This document shows, piece after piece, positions 19,465-29,599 of a stretch of 64,000 nt of DNA. Numbering within the stretch: position 1 is the first letter of the stretch; every line of letters starts with the position of its first letter. A model generated the notes under the pieces. The model did no database searches, was not told where the DNA came from, and worked only from the letters and a program-made list of their open reading frames with translations. Source of the DNA: Thinopyrum elongatum (taxonomy: Eukaryota; Streptophyta; Magnoliopsida; Poales; Poaceae); NCBI GenBank assembly GCA_011799875.1, contig CM022299.1:338852447-338916446 (forward strand). The letters are read 5' to 3'. Both the position numbers and the translations under genes were made by a program.

Positions 19465-21567
19465 AGATGCACCCCCGTCAATGCACAGGGTGTCAATGGC
19501 TTTCTGGAATTCCTGCTCGCTGGTCTCCTCCTCATCTTCTCTATCACTCTCATCGTTGCAATCCCCCTTCTCACGGCCTCTGGCGAGTTTCCTTTGATTC
19601 TGAGGAGCCTTGGCGGGGCGGCTTGCTCCGCCACCCCGGCCCTTTCCGCTAGCGCCATTCTAACCTTTCTCTTTATCTCGCTTCTTGTATTTAGCCCTCT
19701 GCTTCTTGACAAGCTGCTCAACCTGATGACACTCCTGGAGATCGTGGCCCTTGGTCCGATGGATCTTGCAATACGGCCCATCGCCTTTCCCAGCCTTCTC
19801 GGCAGTCGCGGCTTCCCGGCAGTCAGTGCACGCGGCAACCTCCTTGCCGGGTATCTCAGCCTTGGCTTTCTAGCCGTTACTAGGAAGGCCCGATCCCTCA
19901 ACGGTCATCACTGCCTTATCCTTGCACCTTTTGTTGTGCTTCTTGTTCTTCTTCTTTTGACTGGTGGCCTCGTCATCATCTTCTGAATCGATGTCGACGC
20001 CATCCTCCTCTCCGGGGAGCTTCCTCTCTTCTTCAATTCGAGTGCACTTATCCACCAGAGTGTAAAGCTCCTTCATAGTCTTGGGCAATCGAACGTTCAT
20101 CTTGGAACATATCCAACGATTGCTCACGTTGGATTGGAACGCAGCTATCACAGCTGCTGGGTGGATGTCCAGAATATTCCTGTGGACTCTGCTGAATCTC
20201 TGCATGTATTTCCGCAGGCTCTCGCCTTCCTTCTGCGGGAGGAGCTGCAAGTCGCTGGGCCACCCTGGTTCTTGATGGCCGCCCGTGAAGGCGCCAACGA
20301 ACTCATGGCATAGGTCAGCCTAGGTCGAAATGGAGTTCTTCGGTAGGTGCATCAGCCAAGCCCTCACATTTGGCTTGAGTGCCAAAGGGAAGTAGTTGGT
20401 GAATACCTTCTCATCTCTTCCCCCGGCAGCTTGAACAACGATGGTGTAGATGCTCAAGAACTCTGCCGGGTTCATTCTTCCATCATACTTCTCTGGTATC
20501 TCTGGCTTGAACATGCAAGTGGACGGCCAACGGACTTGCCGCAGCTCGCGGGTGAAGGCAGGGCACCCAGCCTCGAAAGGCAGGTACCCGCCGTCAGCGA
20601 GTGCGGGCTCGTTGATGTTGGGGCCATCGCGCCTGTCGGACTGGCGGTGGGCGTCGCGGTGTCGCTCGGCGTCGACACGCGCGCCTTCCCTATGCCTGTC
20701 CTCTAGGACTCGCCGTGGGCCTTGACGCGGTCGAGGGTTGGACGAAGCCATCGAGACGTCGTGAGGTTCTTGGTCGCGTGGCTCCCGCGGCAGCTGCCAT
20801 GGAGGGGACTGCACCGTAGGAGTGGCCCCATCCGCACGGCCAGCAGTGTGGGCCGTTGCCGCTGCCTGGGGAGGCTGTGGTGGGCCAGCCCGCCGCGATC
20901 CTCCCGCCTCGGCGAAGCCAATCAGACTCTGAATGGTGGCTCTCCACTCATCCATCTGATCGGCTGCCGGCGGAAATTTCAACAGTAGCTGGGCTCGCGC
21001 CATGGCCTCCGATGCGGTGCTCGACATGGATGTCGATGAAGATCGTAACGCCGCCCGGCTCCTGACGGTGCTGGTAGCGGTCGCGCCGTGCTCTCATCAT
21101 CATGAGCCAGCCGCCTGGATGGTGTGTGGATGAGGTGGAGGTGATTGAGGGCCAGTGGCTCCGTTTGGCGTAGCAGCTGGGTCGGCTTGTTCCGAGGGTG
21201 GCGCATGTTCTACGGCCGCTCCCGTGGCGAGAGCGGTCGGGGAGTTGCGATTCCCCCCAGAGCGATTACCCCCGCTGCAGCTGTGCCCTTCGGCCGGATG
21301 AGGAAGTGCAGATGGAATGATCTCTCCTCCCGTACCTCGTGGGACGTGGCCGCTGGAATGTAGTTGGTGCTGTCCTTCTCCGCTGCCTCCTGCTCCTGCT
21401 TCGGCCGCAGGGGAGGTGGTAACGACGCCGCCCGCGCCGACCACGTCCCCTGCAGCGTCCACACTTCCAGGCGCCCCCGTAGCCCCCGCGGCATCGGCGG
21501 GCGCGTGCAGCAGGGCCTTCGAGGTGGATGGATGAGCTGCGGCGCTGGGCTTCTTCTTGGGCGCCAT
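19465..21567 (-). pseudogene. Gag of element B, several stops and frameshifts
   Basis: ATG at 21567 (MAPKKKPSAAAHPSTSKA) opens an Ala/Gly/Ser-rich N-terminus to about 21100, then the frame shifts. The second stretch (21027-20320) holds the capsid-like core: MFKPEIPEKYDGRMNPAEF and TNYFPLALKPNVRAWLMHLP. A TAG at about 20320 interrupts it. The third stretch (20250-19870) has ESLRKYMQRFSRVHRNI and VDKCTRIEEERKLPGEE. After another TAG, near 19870, comes a zinc-knuckle-like C/H cluster (YCKIHRTKGHD, about 19790-19750), and a further TAG follows near 19660. The domain order is as in Tat elements. The protein cannot be made as it stands. Confidence 0.83.
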
Positions 21568-21647
21568 GGACGATGGAACCGCTGACGAAGAAGATGGCGG
21601 TGAAGATGACGCGCTTCGTACACTTCTCAGGTTCGCGCAAGCGCAAC

Positions 21648-21665
21648 CCCTTACCTAGCGCGCCA
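21648..21665 (-). other. Primer-binding site of element B
   Basis: The minus strand reads TGGCGCGCTAGGTAAGGG a few bases after the LTR end (CCACGACATCTT). It is a GGCGC-type tRNA primer site. Confidence 0.7.
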
Positions 21666-21970
21666 AAGATGTCGTGGGAAACCATGGCCACCTATGGGGC
21701 CAGGGGCCCCTTTTGATTAGGCAGGGGGACTGAGCGCATTGCACAAAGAGCGGAGGAGCGCAGCGTAGCACGGCAGAGATCACACGGGCAATTTTTACCC
21801 AGGTTCGGGCCGCCGCGAGGCGTAAAACCCCACTCCTGCTTTGGTGGATTGTTGGTGGATGGTGGTGGAAACGCAGCACTCTTGCCCGACAGGGTTGCCT
21901 CGGGGCGAGAGCAGCTACGCGCGTATGGGTGTACAGGGGTCCGAATCCTTTCTATCGTTGCCTTGGGCCT

Positions 21971-21980
21971 CCTTTTATAG
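21971..21980 (-). promoter_or_regulatory. TATA box in B 5' LTR
   Basis: The minus strand reads CTATAAAAGG. The CACTA inserted at 22017 separates it from all U3 sequence more than about 40 bp upstream. Confidence 0.65.
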
Positions 21981-22016
21981 ATTAAGGGGTCACCACAATG
22001 GCAAATCAGTCATTGT

Positions 22017-23284
22017 CACTACTGGAATCAGCTGCTTTGCCATCTGTTGGCGGACGGCAAAGGCTTTGCCGTCCGCTAGCAGACGGCAAACACTCCGGCT
22101 GAACTGATGCCGGTAAAGGCCGCTTTGCCGTCTGCTGGCGGACGGCAAAGAAGGAAAGTTCTTTGCCGTCTGCTAGCGGACGGCAAAGCTTGTGGACGGC
22201 ACAAAAAAGGTAACAGCCCCGTTAGGGGGCTAACGGCGCTCTTTGCCGTCTGCCAGCAGACGACAAAGACCTTTGCTTCTTTGCCGTCTGCTGGCAGACA
22301 GCAAAGAAGCAAAGGTCTTTGCCATCTGCTGGCAGATGGCAAAGAAGCAAGGAGGAGCTGGTGCCTGGCTTCGGTGGCACCAGCGGCGGGGAACGGCAGC
22401 GGCCGGTGCTGCCGCGACCACAGCAGCATGTGGCGGCGGCCCTAGGGCACGAGCCGGGGAGGGGGCCCCATGGCAGAGGGGTGGGGGGAGGTGGAGGAGG
22501 GAAGTGGGGGCGGCGACAGGGAGGCAGCGGCGGGGAAGCAGCGGCGACGGGCGGCGGCGGGGAGGCGGTCTTGGGTCGGCGGGGCTGGCGGCGGTGCTGG
22601 GTGGTGGGGCGGGTGCCGGGGCTGGGGTGGCGGGGCTGCGGGTGGAGGGGCGGGGCGCCGGGGTGGGCGGCGCGGGAACGGCGGGGCTGGGGTCTTGGTG
22701 GGGGGTGGAAGGTGGGGGAGAGAAAGAGGGGTAGGGCCGGGCTGCAGGGAGAGATAGGGGAGAGAGAGAGGGGTGGGGCCGGGCTGCAGGGAGAGATAGG
22801 GGAGAGAGAGAGGGGTGGGGCCGGGCTGGGCTTTGCCATCAGCCAGCGGATGGCAAAGAACCCACCTCTTTGCCGTCCGCTGGCAGATGGCAAAGAGGGG
22901 GCGAAAATTAAGACACCCTCTTTGCCGTCTGCTGGCAGACGGCAAAGAGGGTGACCATTAGCACGCCCACACCGTGACACTGTGGGCCCCCCTTACCTCT
23001 TTGCCGTCTGCCAGCAGACGGCAAAGAAGTGGCCCGTGTGACCTAGGCAGTGCAGTACCCCTGTGGGGCCCACTTTGGTCTTTGCTGTCTGCTGGCAGAA
23101 GGCAAAGAACTGTTTGCCGTCTGCCAGCAGACGGCAAAGAAGTGGCAGATGGCAAAGACCCTCTTTGCCATCAGCTGGTTCTTTGCCGTCTGCTTTGACA
23201 AGACAGACGGCAAACAGGCTCTTTGCCATCAGCTGGCAGACGGCAAAGAGCTGGCAGATGGCAAAGACCCTGATTCCAGTAGTG
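22017..23284. mobile_element. Small non-autonomous CACTA element (1268 bp)
   Basis: Perfect inverted ends CACTACTGGAATCAG and CTGATTCCAGTAGTG, flanked by the 3-bp duplication TGT (22014-22016, 23285-23287). The other LTR of element B supplies the empty site. Both arms are packed with palindromes of the type TTTGCCGTCTGC-TGGCAGACGGCAAA (for example about 22242-22330, 22865-22950, 22998-23025, 23110-23140), which are the probable transposase binding sites. The core (22375-22830) is extremely GC-rich and has no transposase. Open frames on both strands here are by-products of the repeats. Confidence 0.93.
22735..22828. repeat. 42-bp tandem repeat in the small CACTA
   Basis: Two full purine-rich units (22735-22776, 22777-22818) and a partial third. 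Each holds GGGAGAGATAGGGGAGAGAG. Confidence 0.8.
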
Positions 23285-23859
23285 TGTGTACTGATTAGAT
23301 AGCGAACAGTGCTATCATATCTCCTCTGCAGACAGAGCAGTACGCATTAAATGTGCCGCACAGTGTCACATCATGGCCTGCCCGGCATGCCTTGCCGGGT
23401 TGTTTGGCCACCTTCTCTCCTGTCTGCATCACACGTCGCAGGACGGGTGTCATCTGGACGTGATTCCTGTAGCAAGTGGCTGCCATGTGGCAAAAGGCAG
23501 CCGTTAGTCATCTTGGGGCTTGACACCACACCGATTGGTGACTTGCTTCGTCGTGAGGTGGGACGGTGAAGCCTTGGTGGGGCGTTTTGCCTCCGTATGC
23601 CCCCGGCAGGCCTGCCGGGGCGGCCTTGAGGTTTTGCTTCCGGGGCAACCTTGACCTCGCCAGGCTCTCCTGCCAGGCAAGGGAGGTTTTTCCCTTAGTG
23701 GTGTCTTGCTTCTTTGCTGACTCGGTGTTCTCAACTTGCCCTTTATTTGTCAAAGAGCTTATCTCTTTACCTTGGCCTTGTCTTGGACGTTGCAATCTTG
23801 ATGTTGGGCCTGTGCACGGTCTGGGCAACAGACCCAGGGTTTGTTGCACCGACATCAAG

Positions 23860-24796
23860 CAATATGATGAAAACCCCATCTTTTTACCCTTGATGGCAAC
23901 AACACAATATGTGTCTCGCTACCCCTACTTTGTCACTGGGTGAGATCACGCAAGATTGAACCCAAAACTAAGCACCTCTCCGATTGCAAGAAGAACTAAT
24001 CTAGTTGGCCAAACCAAACTGATAATTCGAAGAGAAATACAAAGATATCAAATCATGCATATAAGAATTCAGAGAAGATTCAAATAATATTCATAGATAA
24101 ACTGATCATAAATCCACAATTCATCGTATCTCGACAAACACACCGTAAAAGAAGATTACATTGGATAGATCTCCAAGAACATCGAGGAGAACATGGTATT
24201 GAGAATCAAAGAGAGAGAAGAAGCCATCTAGCTACTAGCTATGGACCCGTAGGTCTGTGGTAAACTACTCACGCTTCATCGGAAGGGCAATAGGTTGATG
24301 TAGATGCCCTTCGTGATCGAATCCCCCTCCGACAGGATGCCGGAAAAGGCCCCAAGATGGGATCTCACGGGAACAGAAGGTTACGGCGGCGGAAAAGTAT
24401 TTTGGTGGACGCTTCTGGTCGTTTGGGAATATTTGGGGATTTATAGAAAAAGATTAGGGTTGGAGGAGGCTCGGTGGGCCCACAAGCCAAGGGGGCGCGC
24501 CCCTGGGGCTTTTCGCCGCCTCGGGACTCCTCTGACTTCGACTCCAAGTCCTACGTGTGTCTTCTGGTCCAAGAAAAATCATCGTAAAGTTTTATTCCGC
24601 TTGGACTCCGTTTGATATTCCTTTTCTGTAAAACTCAATAACAAGGAAAAAAACTGAAACTGGCACTAGGCTCTGGGTTAATAAGTTAGCCCCAAAAATA
24701 GTATAAAATAGCATATTAATGCATATAAAACATCCAAAACACATAATATAATAGCATGGAACAATAAAAAATTATAGATATGTTGGAAGCGTATCA
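23860..24796 (-). repeat. F1i 3' LTR, piece 2 (inverted)
   Basis: Continues the inverted LTR that broke off at 11881 and ends GTATCA (start TGATAC on the minus strand). Both pieces together give about 1540 bp, as expected. It includes the minus-strand TATA region near 24440. Confidence 0.92.
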
Positions 24797-25323
24797 AGCA
24801 TCCCCAAGCTTAATTCCTACTCGTCCTCGAGTAGGTAAATGATAAAAACAGAATTTTTGATGTGGAATGCTACCTAACATATTTATCCATGTAATTTTCT
24901 TCATTGTGGCATGAATATTCAGATCTATAAGATTCAAAACAAAAGTTTAATATTGACATAAAAATAATAATACTTCAAGCATACTAATAAAACAATTGTG
25001 TCTTCTCAAAATAACATGGCCAAAGAAAGTTATCCCTACAAAATCATATAGTCTGGCTATGCTCCATCTTCATCACACAAAGTATTAAATCATGCACAAC
25101 CCTGATGACAAGCCAAGCAATTGTTTCATACTTTTGATGTTCTCAAACTTTTTCTACTTTCACGCAATACATGAGCGTGAGCCATGGATATAACACTATA
25201 GGTGGAATAGAATATGGTGGTTGTGGAGAAGACAAAAAAAAGGAGATAGTCACATCAACTAGGCGTACTAACAGGCTATGGAGATGCCCATCAATAGATA
25301 TCAATGTGACTGAGTAGGGATTG
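24797..25323 (-). mobile_element. F1i internal 3' region, piece 1
   Basis: Begins with the complement of the PPT box (GCATCCCCAAGCTT) and runs as the reverse complement of F1 9747 down to about 9223. It stops at TTG (25321-25323) where the giant CACTA starts and resumes at 52340. This shows that F1 and F1i meet with their 3' ends. Confidence 0.9.
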
Positions 25324-25560
25324 CACTACAAAAAAAATACACTTCCGTGATGATACGTGTTTGTAACAGTAGGTCACGTTTTCTGTCGTGCATGTACATC
25401 CATGACGATTTTATGAAAGAATCAAGATAGTCATACCTGTGCTGTCGTAGAAGTGTTCCATGACATTACCAAAATTATCATCACGGAAGTGTCCACTTCC
25501 ATGACGATAAATGGCGCGTCATGGAAGTGCTTTCGTCAAGGGTAACCGACACGTGGCATC
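25324..25560. repeat. Left terminus and subterminal region of giant CACTA
   Basis: After the CACTAC end come many short copies of a TTCCRTGACR/TCRTGGAAGTG motif in both directions (for example 25345, 25452, 25487, 25497, 25521). These are likely transposase binding sites. The right arm has the related GTCATAGAAGT motif (52200-52275). Confidence 0.75.
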
Positions 25561-25825
25561 CACCGTAACGGGTTGCCGTTAAGCTATCGGGTTCCGGTTT
25601 GGATCCGATAACCCGTTAACAGCCCGGACCAATGGTGATTTTCCACGTGTAAAATTCTCATTCATCGACGATCCACGTGTCATCTCAGCGTTGGGACAGA
25701 TGTCAACCGTCCATTGGACTAGAACCGCCAATGAAACGTTGACACATGGGACGGCCCAATAGAGGCCCATATAGGTTTAAAAGCCGGCCCAGGAATAGGC
25801 CCACAAGATTTCGTCAGATCTAATG

Positions 25826-26660
25826 GGCCGGCCCGTTAACAGCCTAACATTTTCTGGACCAAATTATGGCCCACATCAGATACGGGCCGTTAAAGTACTG
25901 CAATATTCCGGGCCAGTTTATGGCCCATATCAGATCTGGCCCGTTAACATCCTGCAATAGTTTGGGCCAAATTACGGCCCATACCTGATCCGGCCCGTTA
26001 ACTGACTTTCATATCTTGGGCCAAATTACGGCCCATAACAGATACGACCCTTTAACAGCTACTGTGCCATCGGGCCCATTGGGTGCCTGATTTGCTCTTC
26101 GGCCTCTTAATGGCCTGTTTAACAGTTCGACCCGATATTAGTTTCAGCCTGTCAGCGGCCCTGTCTACATATGGGCCACTTTTGGCCCGGTTTTACTTTC
26201 GGCCATTTAAAGGCCCGAGTTGCACCTGGGCCTAATTCTGGTCCGTAGTTACTTTCGGCCTCTTAACGACCCGTAGTCTTCGTGGATACATTCTAGCCCA
26301 AACTGCCTATCGGCCCTTTAAAGGCCCTTGATAGTGTTGGGCCTAATTTTGGCCCGTTATACATCCGGCCTGCTTCCAGCCCGTCATGTACTTGGGTCAG
26401 CCAAGGCCCAAAAACAAATCAGCCTGGTAATGACCCGTCATACAAATGGGCTAATAATGGGCCAATGTATATTACAGCCCGCTGTCGGCCCGTGATTCGT
26501 TTGCCACAATTAAGGCTCAATCTAGATCTCAACCTGTTAAAAGCCTATTTAATTTTCTGGCCCAATTAAGGCTTGCAGTTTACTCGGCCTTTCAAAGGCC
26601 CGAAACTAATAGTGGGCCAGATTAAGTCTAGACCTAACTAATGGCCCAAGATGATTGTAG
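25826..26660. repeat. GGCCC-rich 54-bp tandem repeats of giant CACTA
   Basis: GGCCCGTTAAC-type boxes recur at 25830, 25884, 25938, 25992 and (GACCCTTTAAC) 26046, an exact 54-bp step. Each is paired with GGGCCAAATTATGGCCCAT. Spacing then becomes irregular as the units decay towards 26660. Confidence 0.85.
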
Positions 26661-27171
26661 GCCCATAGTTTGGCCCGAACTAGCGATTGGCGACCGACCA
26701 GTTTTAGTACCGAAATTATTTTTTTATAAACCTAACCTATTGGCTCATTGTGCTCCAATTGAAGATTACGACCTTTTCTAAGAGCGACAACAGCATAAAC
26801 AGCAAATAAATTACAGCATCGTGACGAAGAATAAACCTAGACTATACAACAAAGAAATTATAGCATATTACATCCCCTGGGCATCAAAGTTCGCCGCCAG
26901 TGATAATAAAGGGCAACCAGACAGCAAATTCCATAAACTAGGTAGGTCGTCACCAGTGGAAGTAAACAGGCCGACAAAATAATAGCCAGAACGGACAGCA
27001 CTTCGACACAGTTCAAGAAAGGTTAGCCCGGCCCAGGAGCTGCAGCGCAAGCAGCTTAGCAACCTGATGAGACTGCACTTGTTTGACGCTTATATCCACC
27101 AACTCAAGCTACATAGCATCAATAGATGTCCTGTACTTATGGCTAATCTTTCATAGAGATTGGAGTTCCAG
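26661..27171. other. Spacer between subterminal repeats and gene 1 of giant CACTA
   Basis: AT-rich sequence with no coding signal. It probably includes the 3' untranslated part of the minus-strand gene that ends at 27172. Confidence 0.5.
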
Positions 27172-29247
27172 TCAGATTTGAGCGGAAGAATGTCTTTCTG
27201 CTTGAATTTCAGACTGAAGAAGTCGAACAGATTCAGGCGGCGACTTCATCGAGCTTGTGTCACTGAGTAAGGTTGACACTACATCAAGAAATAACTTTGG
27301 GGTTGTATCGCTACCCTCAAGATGTGTGGCCTTCTTCTCTGGAACATATGTTAGAGGGACAAACAATGGGTTCATCTCACTATCATTGTGGCAGTTCTTC
27401 CTAGCATCAGTGTTGTCACCCTGAAAGAGAAACAAGTAGGTAGATAACAGGTTTTGCACGTATAAGCATCAGCGCTGTCAATTCATCTCATTTCTTTGTC
27501 AGAAATAAAGAGACAAGGTTTAAAATAGCATTAACATAATAGGCATTGTTCATAGTTAAGACGGCAGGAAATGGCATTGTGCAGGAGCGGCCAGCTTCAC
27601 CATACCACTAGATTACAGATCAAGAGCACAAGCATACATGTAGTGCTAAACAACGTATAAGCATGAATGGTGAGTGTACTGTCAATTTATTCCATTTTAG
27701 ATTGGTAAATAAAGAGACATGATTTAAGTAACATTAATATAATATGGCATTGTTAATAGTTGAGACATAGCAGGATATGACATTGTGCTAGAGTTGGTAG
27801 TTTCACCACACCACTGGATTACAGATCAAGAGCATAAGCATACACGCAGTGCCAAAGAAGATAACTTGCTATGTTTAATTTAATTTACATGGTATGAATA
27901 AGGAACTAGGTTGTACAACTAAAGACTGAAATTGAGAAGGACAAACTTATGTTTATGTACTTCTTCGTTATAAACTTTGAACAAGCAATTTGATTCAGAC
28001 GACAAAAATAAATAGGATTTGCACTCATAGCTATCCAAATATACACAATAAAGTTTGAAGGCTCGAGAAGGACAAACTTACATTAGTAGTGAAGACCGGC
28101 TCTATAAAGCCCTTGTCCATATTGATGGGGGGCAATTCAAGAAGTTTACCACACATTCTTCTTCAAGAGCATTGCCTTTATTCTACATTTTGTTAAGAGT
28201 AAATATAGATGTGAAAATATAGGAACAAATGGCGATTATTTAACCTAAGATGCAGAGTACAAATGTAAATACAGCATACAGGCAAAAGGCACTGACAAGA
28301 GCAATGCAGAGCTAAACGTCTTCAGTAACATTGGTTTTATTCAATATTTTGGCAAGAGTAAATGTAGATCTGATGTGTAGAAAATGGAGGGCACGCGAAA
28401 ATAAGTTGCAAAGTGTACATGAAGAACTAGCTGACAATATAAGTATAGTGATGAAGGACAGCAGATACTTACAAGAACAATGCAGAACTAAATTTCTTCA
28501 TAAGCATTGGGTTTATTCTACATTAATGTAAGCATTAATATAGATCTCATAATTTGGAGTGAACAAGTGGATAAGCAAGCTATAATACACAATGATGTCA
28601 CATAATCCACCAGGTATGAATGTAAGTACAACGATAGGACAATAGGTACTCACAAGAGCAAAGTAGCGACCAACATAGTTGCGATATCCTAGGTTTTGCA
28701 GCGCTGGTTCTATCACCAATATAAGTGGGGTGCTATCTGATTTCTCCGGTAGCACCACCTTTTTCAAGGACTTTGCTTGTACTCCTTCAGGTTCTGCAAT
28801 CACCCTCTTCCTTTTGGATGTCTGAAACACAAGAACATCATTTGAATGAAAATACATGGTATGACGATAAATGGAATATGTATTGATAATGGATGGGCAT
28901 GGCATCTTCACATATATCATGAGTAAACTAAGCAGATGGCGGTGCGACGAAGCAAAATAAATGCAAGACACCTTATGCAAGATACGTGCAACCAATAAAA
29001 CCTTGCCAAATTAGAACAGGCACCTTATTGGGTGAACAGGATAGGCCATCTGCCTTTGACTCCTTGAGCTCAGAATAGTCATTAGGATCATATTCTAAAT
29101 ACGAATCTATAGGCCGGGAGCATGTGGGTTTCATTGCATCCACAATGGACCTCAATCCCTTGATGCCAAGTTTGTTACCCATTGAACTGTTCCGCAATAT
29201 TCTTTGGATGTGCGCATTCTTATATTCATTGTGATTACGTACAATAT
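27172..29247 (-). CDS. Minus-strand multi-exon gene of giant CACTA, unknown product
   Basis: Four exons with good splice borders can be read on the minus strand. Exon a is 29247-29024 (acceptor TGCTTTTCAG, donor AAG-GTGCCT; VRNHNEYKNAHIQRILRNSS). Exon b is 28821-28654 (acceptor TGTGTTTCAG, donor CTT-GTGAGT; TSKRKRVIAEPEGVQAKSLK). Exon c is about 28175-28082 (donor AAT-GTAAGT; MCGKLLELPPINMDKGFIEP; weak acceptor). Exon d is 27420-27172 (acceptor CTCTTTCAG; ends SAQI-TGA). Exon a has a Ser/Glu-rich part, exon b a basic nuclear-signal-like start. I do not recognise a domain. Position inside the CACTA suggests an element-encoded accessory or DNA-binding protein; a captured host gene is also possible. 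Upstream exons probably lie between 29300 and 32030. Confidence 0.55.
27461..27860. repeat. ~200-bp tandem duplication in an intron
   Basis: 27461-27650 and 27655-27860 share the order GTATAAGCAT, AAATAAAGAGACA, GGCATTGTT, then ACTRGATTACAGATCAAGAG. It lies between exons c and d of the minus-strand gene. Confidence 0.75.
28160..28560. repeat. ~170-bp repeat, three diverged copies
   Basis: The pattern AGCAWTGG...TTTATTCTACATT...GTAAGAGTAAATATAGAT recurs near 28170-28215, 28325-28370 and 28505-28545. It may be duplicated exon-intron borders of the minus-strand gene. Confidence 0.6.
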
Positions 29248-29599
29248 CTGAAAAGCATGAAAACATAAATAGTAGTGAGATTATCTTTGTAATGCAGAGG
29301 ATATTGTAATATAATAAGGGCTCCCTGTAAACGCTTGTGTGCTATCACTGGATTCTGATGAGAGAGCCCATGTGTGCTATAATATGGTGAGTAGATTAAT
29401 ATAATCTGGCACAACTACACAAAAAAATAGCCTCCCTGTTGGGAGCTCCAGATATAAGGATTGTTGGCAGATGATAGGTTCATAATATACCGTATAGAAA
29501 GTTTATTGCCAAACCATGATAATGAGAGCGCAGAACCACTAGGCAGATCGTAGTGTAGATAAAAGGGGTACACCATAACCACCATAAGTAAATTGGGAA

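Larger units (their letters stand above)
11882..23854 (-). mobile_element. Element B: Tat-lineage Ty3/gypsy retrotransposon with small CACTA inside
   Basis: A complete minus-strand element bounded by LTRs 11882-12798 and 21670-23854 and by the perfect 5-bp duplication TCAAG (11877-11881, 23855-23859). Internal order on the minus strand is PBS, gag, protease, RT, RNase H, a second (archaeal-type) RNase H, integrase, a 3' region with an antisense ORF, and PPT. The second RNase H and the antisense ORF between integrase and 3' LTR are marks of the Tat/Retand/Ogre lineage. Stops and frameshifts in gag and pol mean it is no longer autonomous. Its 5' LTR is enlarged by a 1268-bp CACTA insertion. Confidence 0.93.
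21670..23854 (-). repeat. 5' LTR of element B with CACTA insertion
   Basis: Plus-strand ends TGTCGTGGG and GCACCGACA. Without the insertion (22017-23284 plus a 3-bp duplication) it is 914 bp, against 917 bp for the other LTR, so the pair is confirmed. The insertion lies upstream of the TATA box, in the U3 promoter part. Confidence 0.92.

Noticed and set aside
20347..21585. Plus-strand frames opposite element B gag and pol (also 15210-16697 and 18284-19986)
   Set aside because: They are shadows of the minus-strand gag-pol in GC-rich sequence; no motif and no promoter, unlike the B3-like ORF at 13360.
22222..22980. Long overlapping open frames on both strands of the small CACTA
   Set aside because: They come from GGCAAAG palindromes and GC-rich sequence; repeated SASRRQR-like peptides have no protein meaning.
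27172..29247. An ordinary cellular gene
   Set aside because: It lies well inside a CACTA element whose ends and target duplication are clear, between subterminal repeats and internal duplications, so an element gene or captured gene is more likely.
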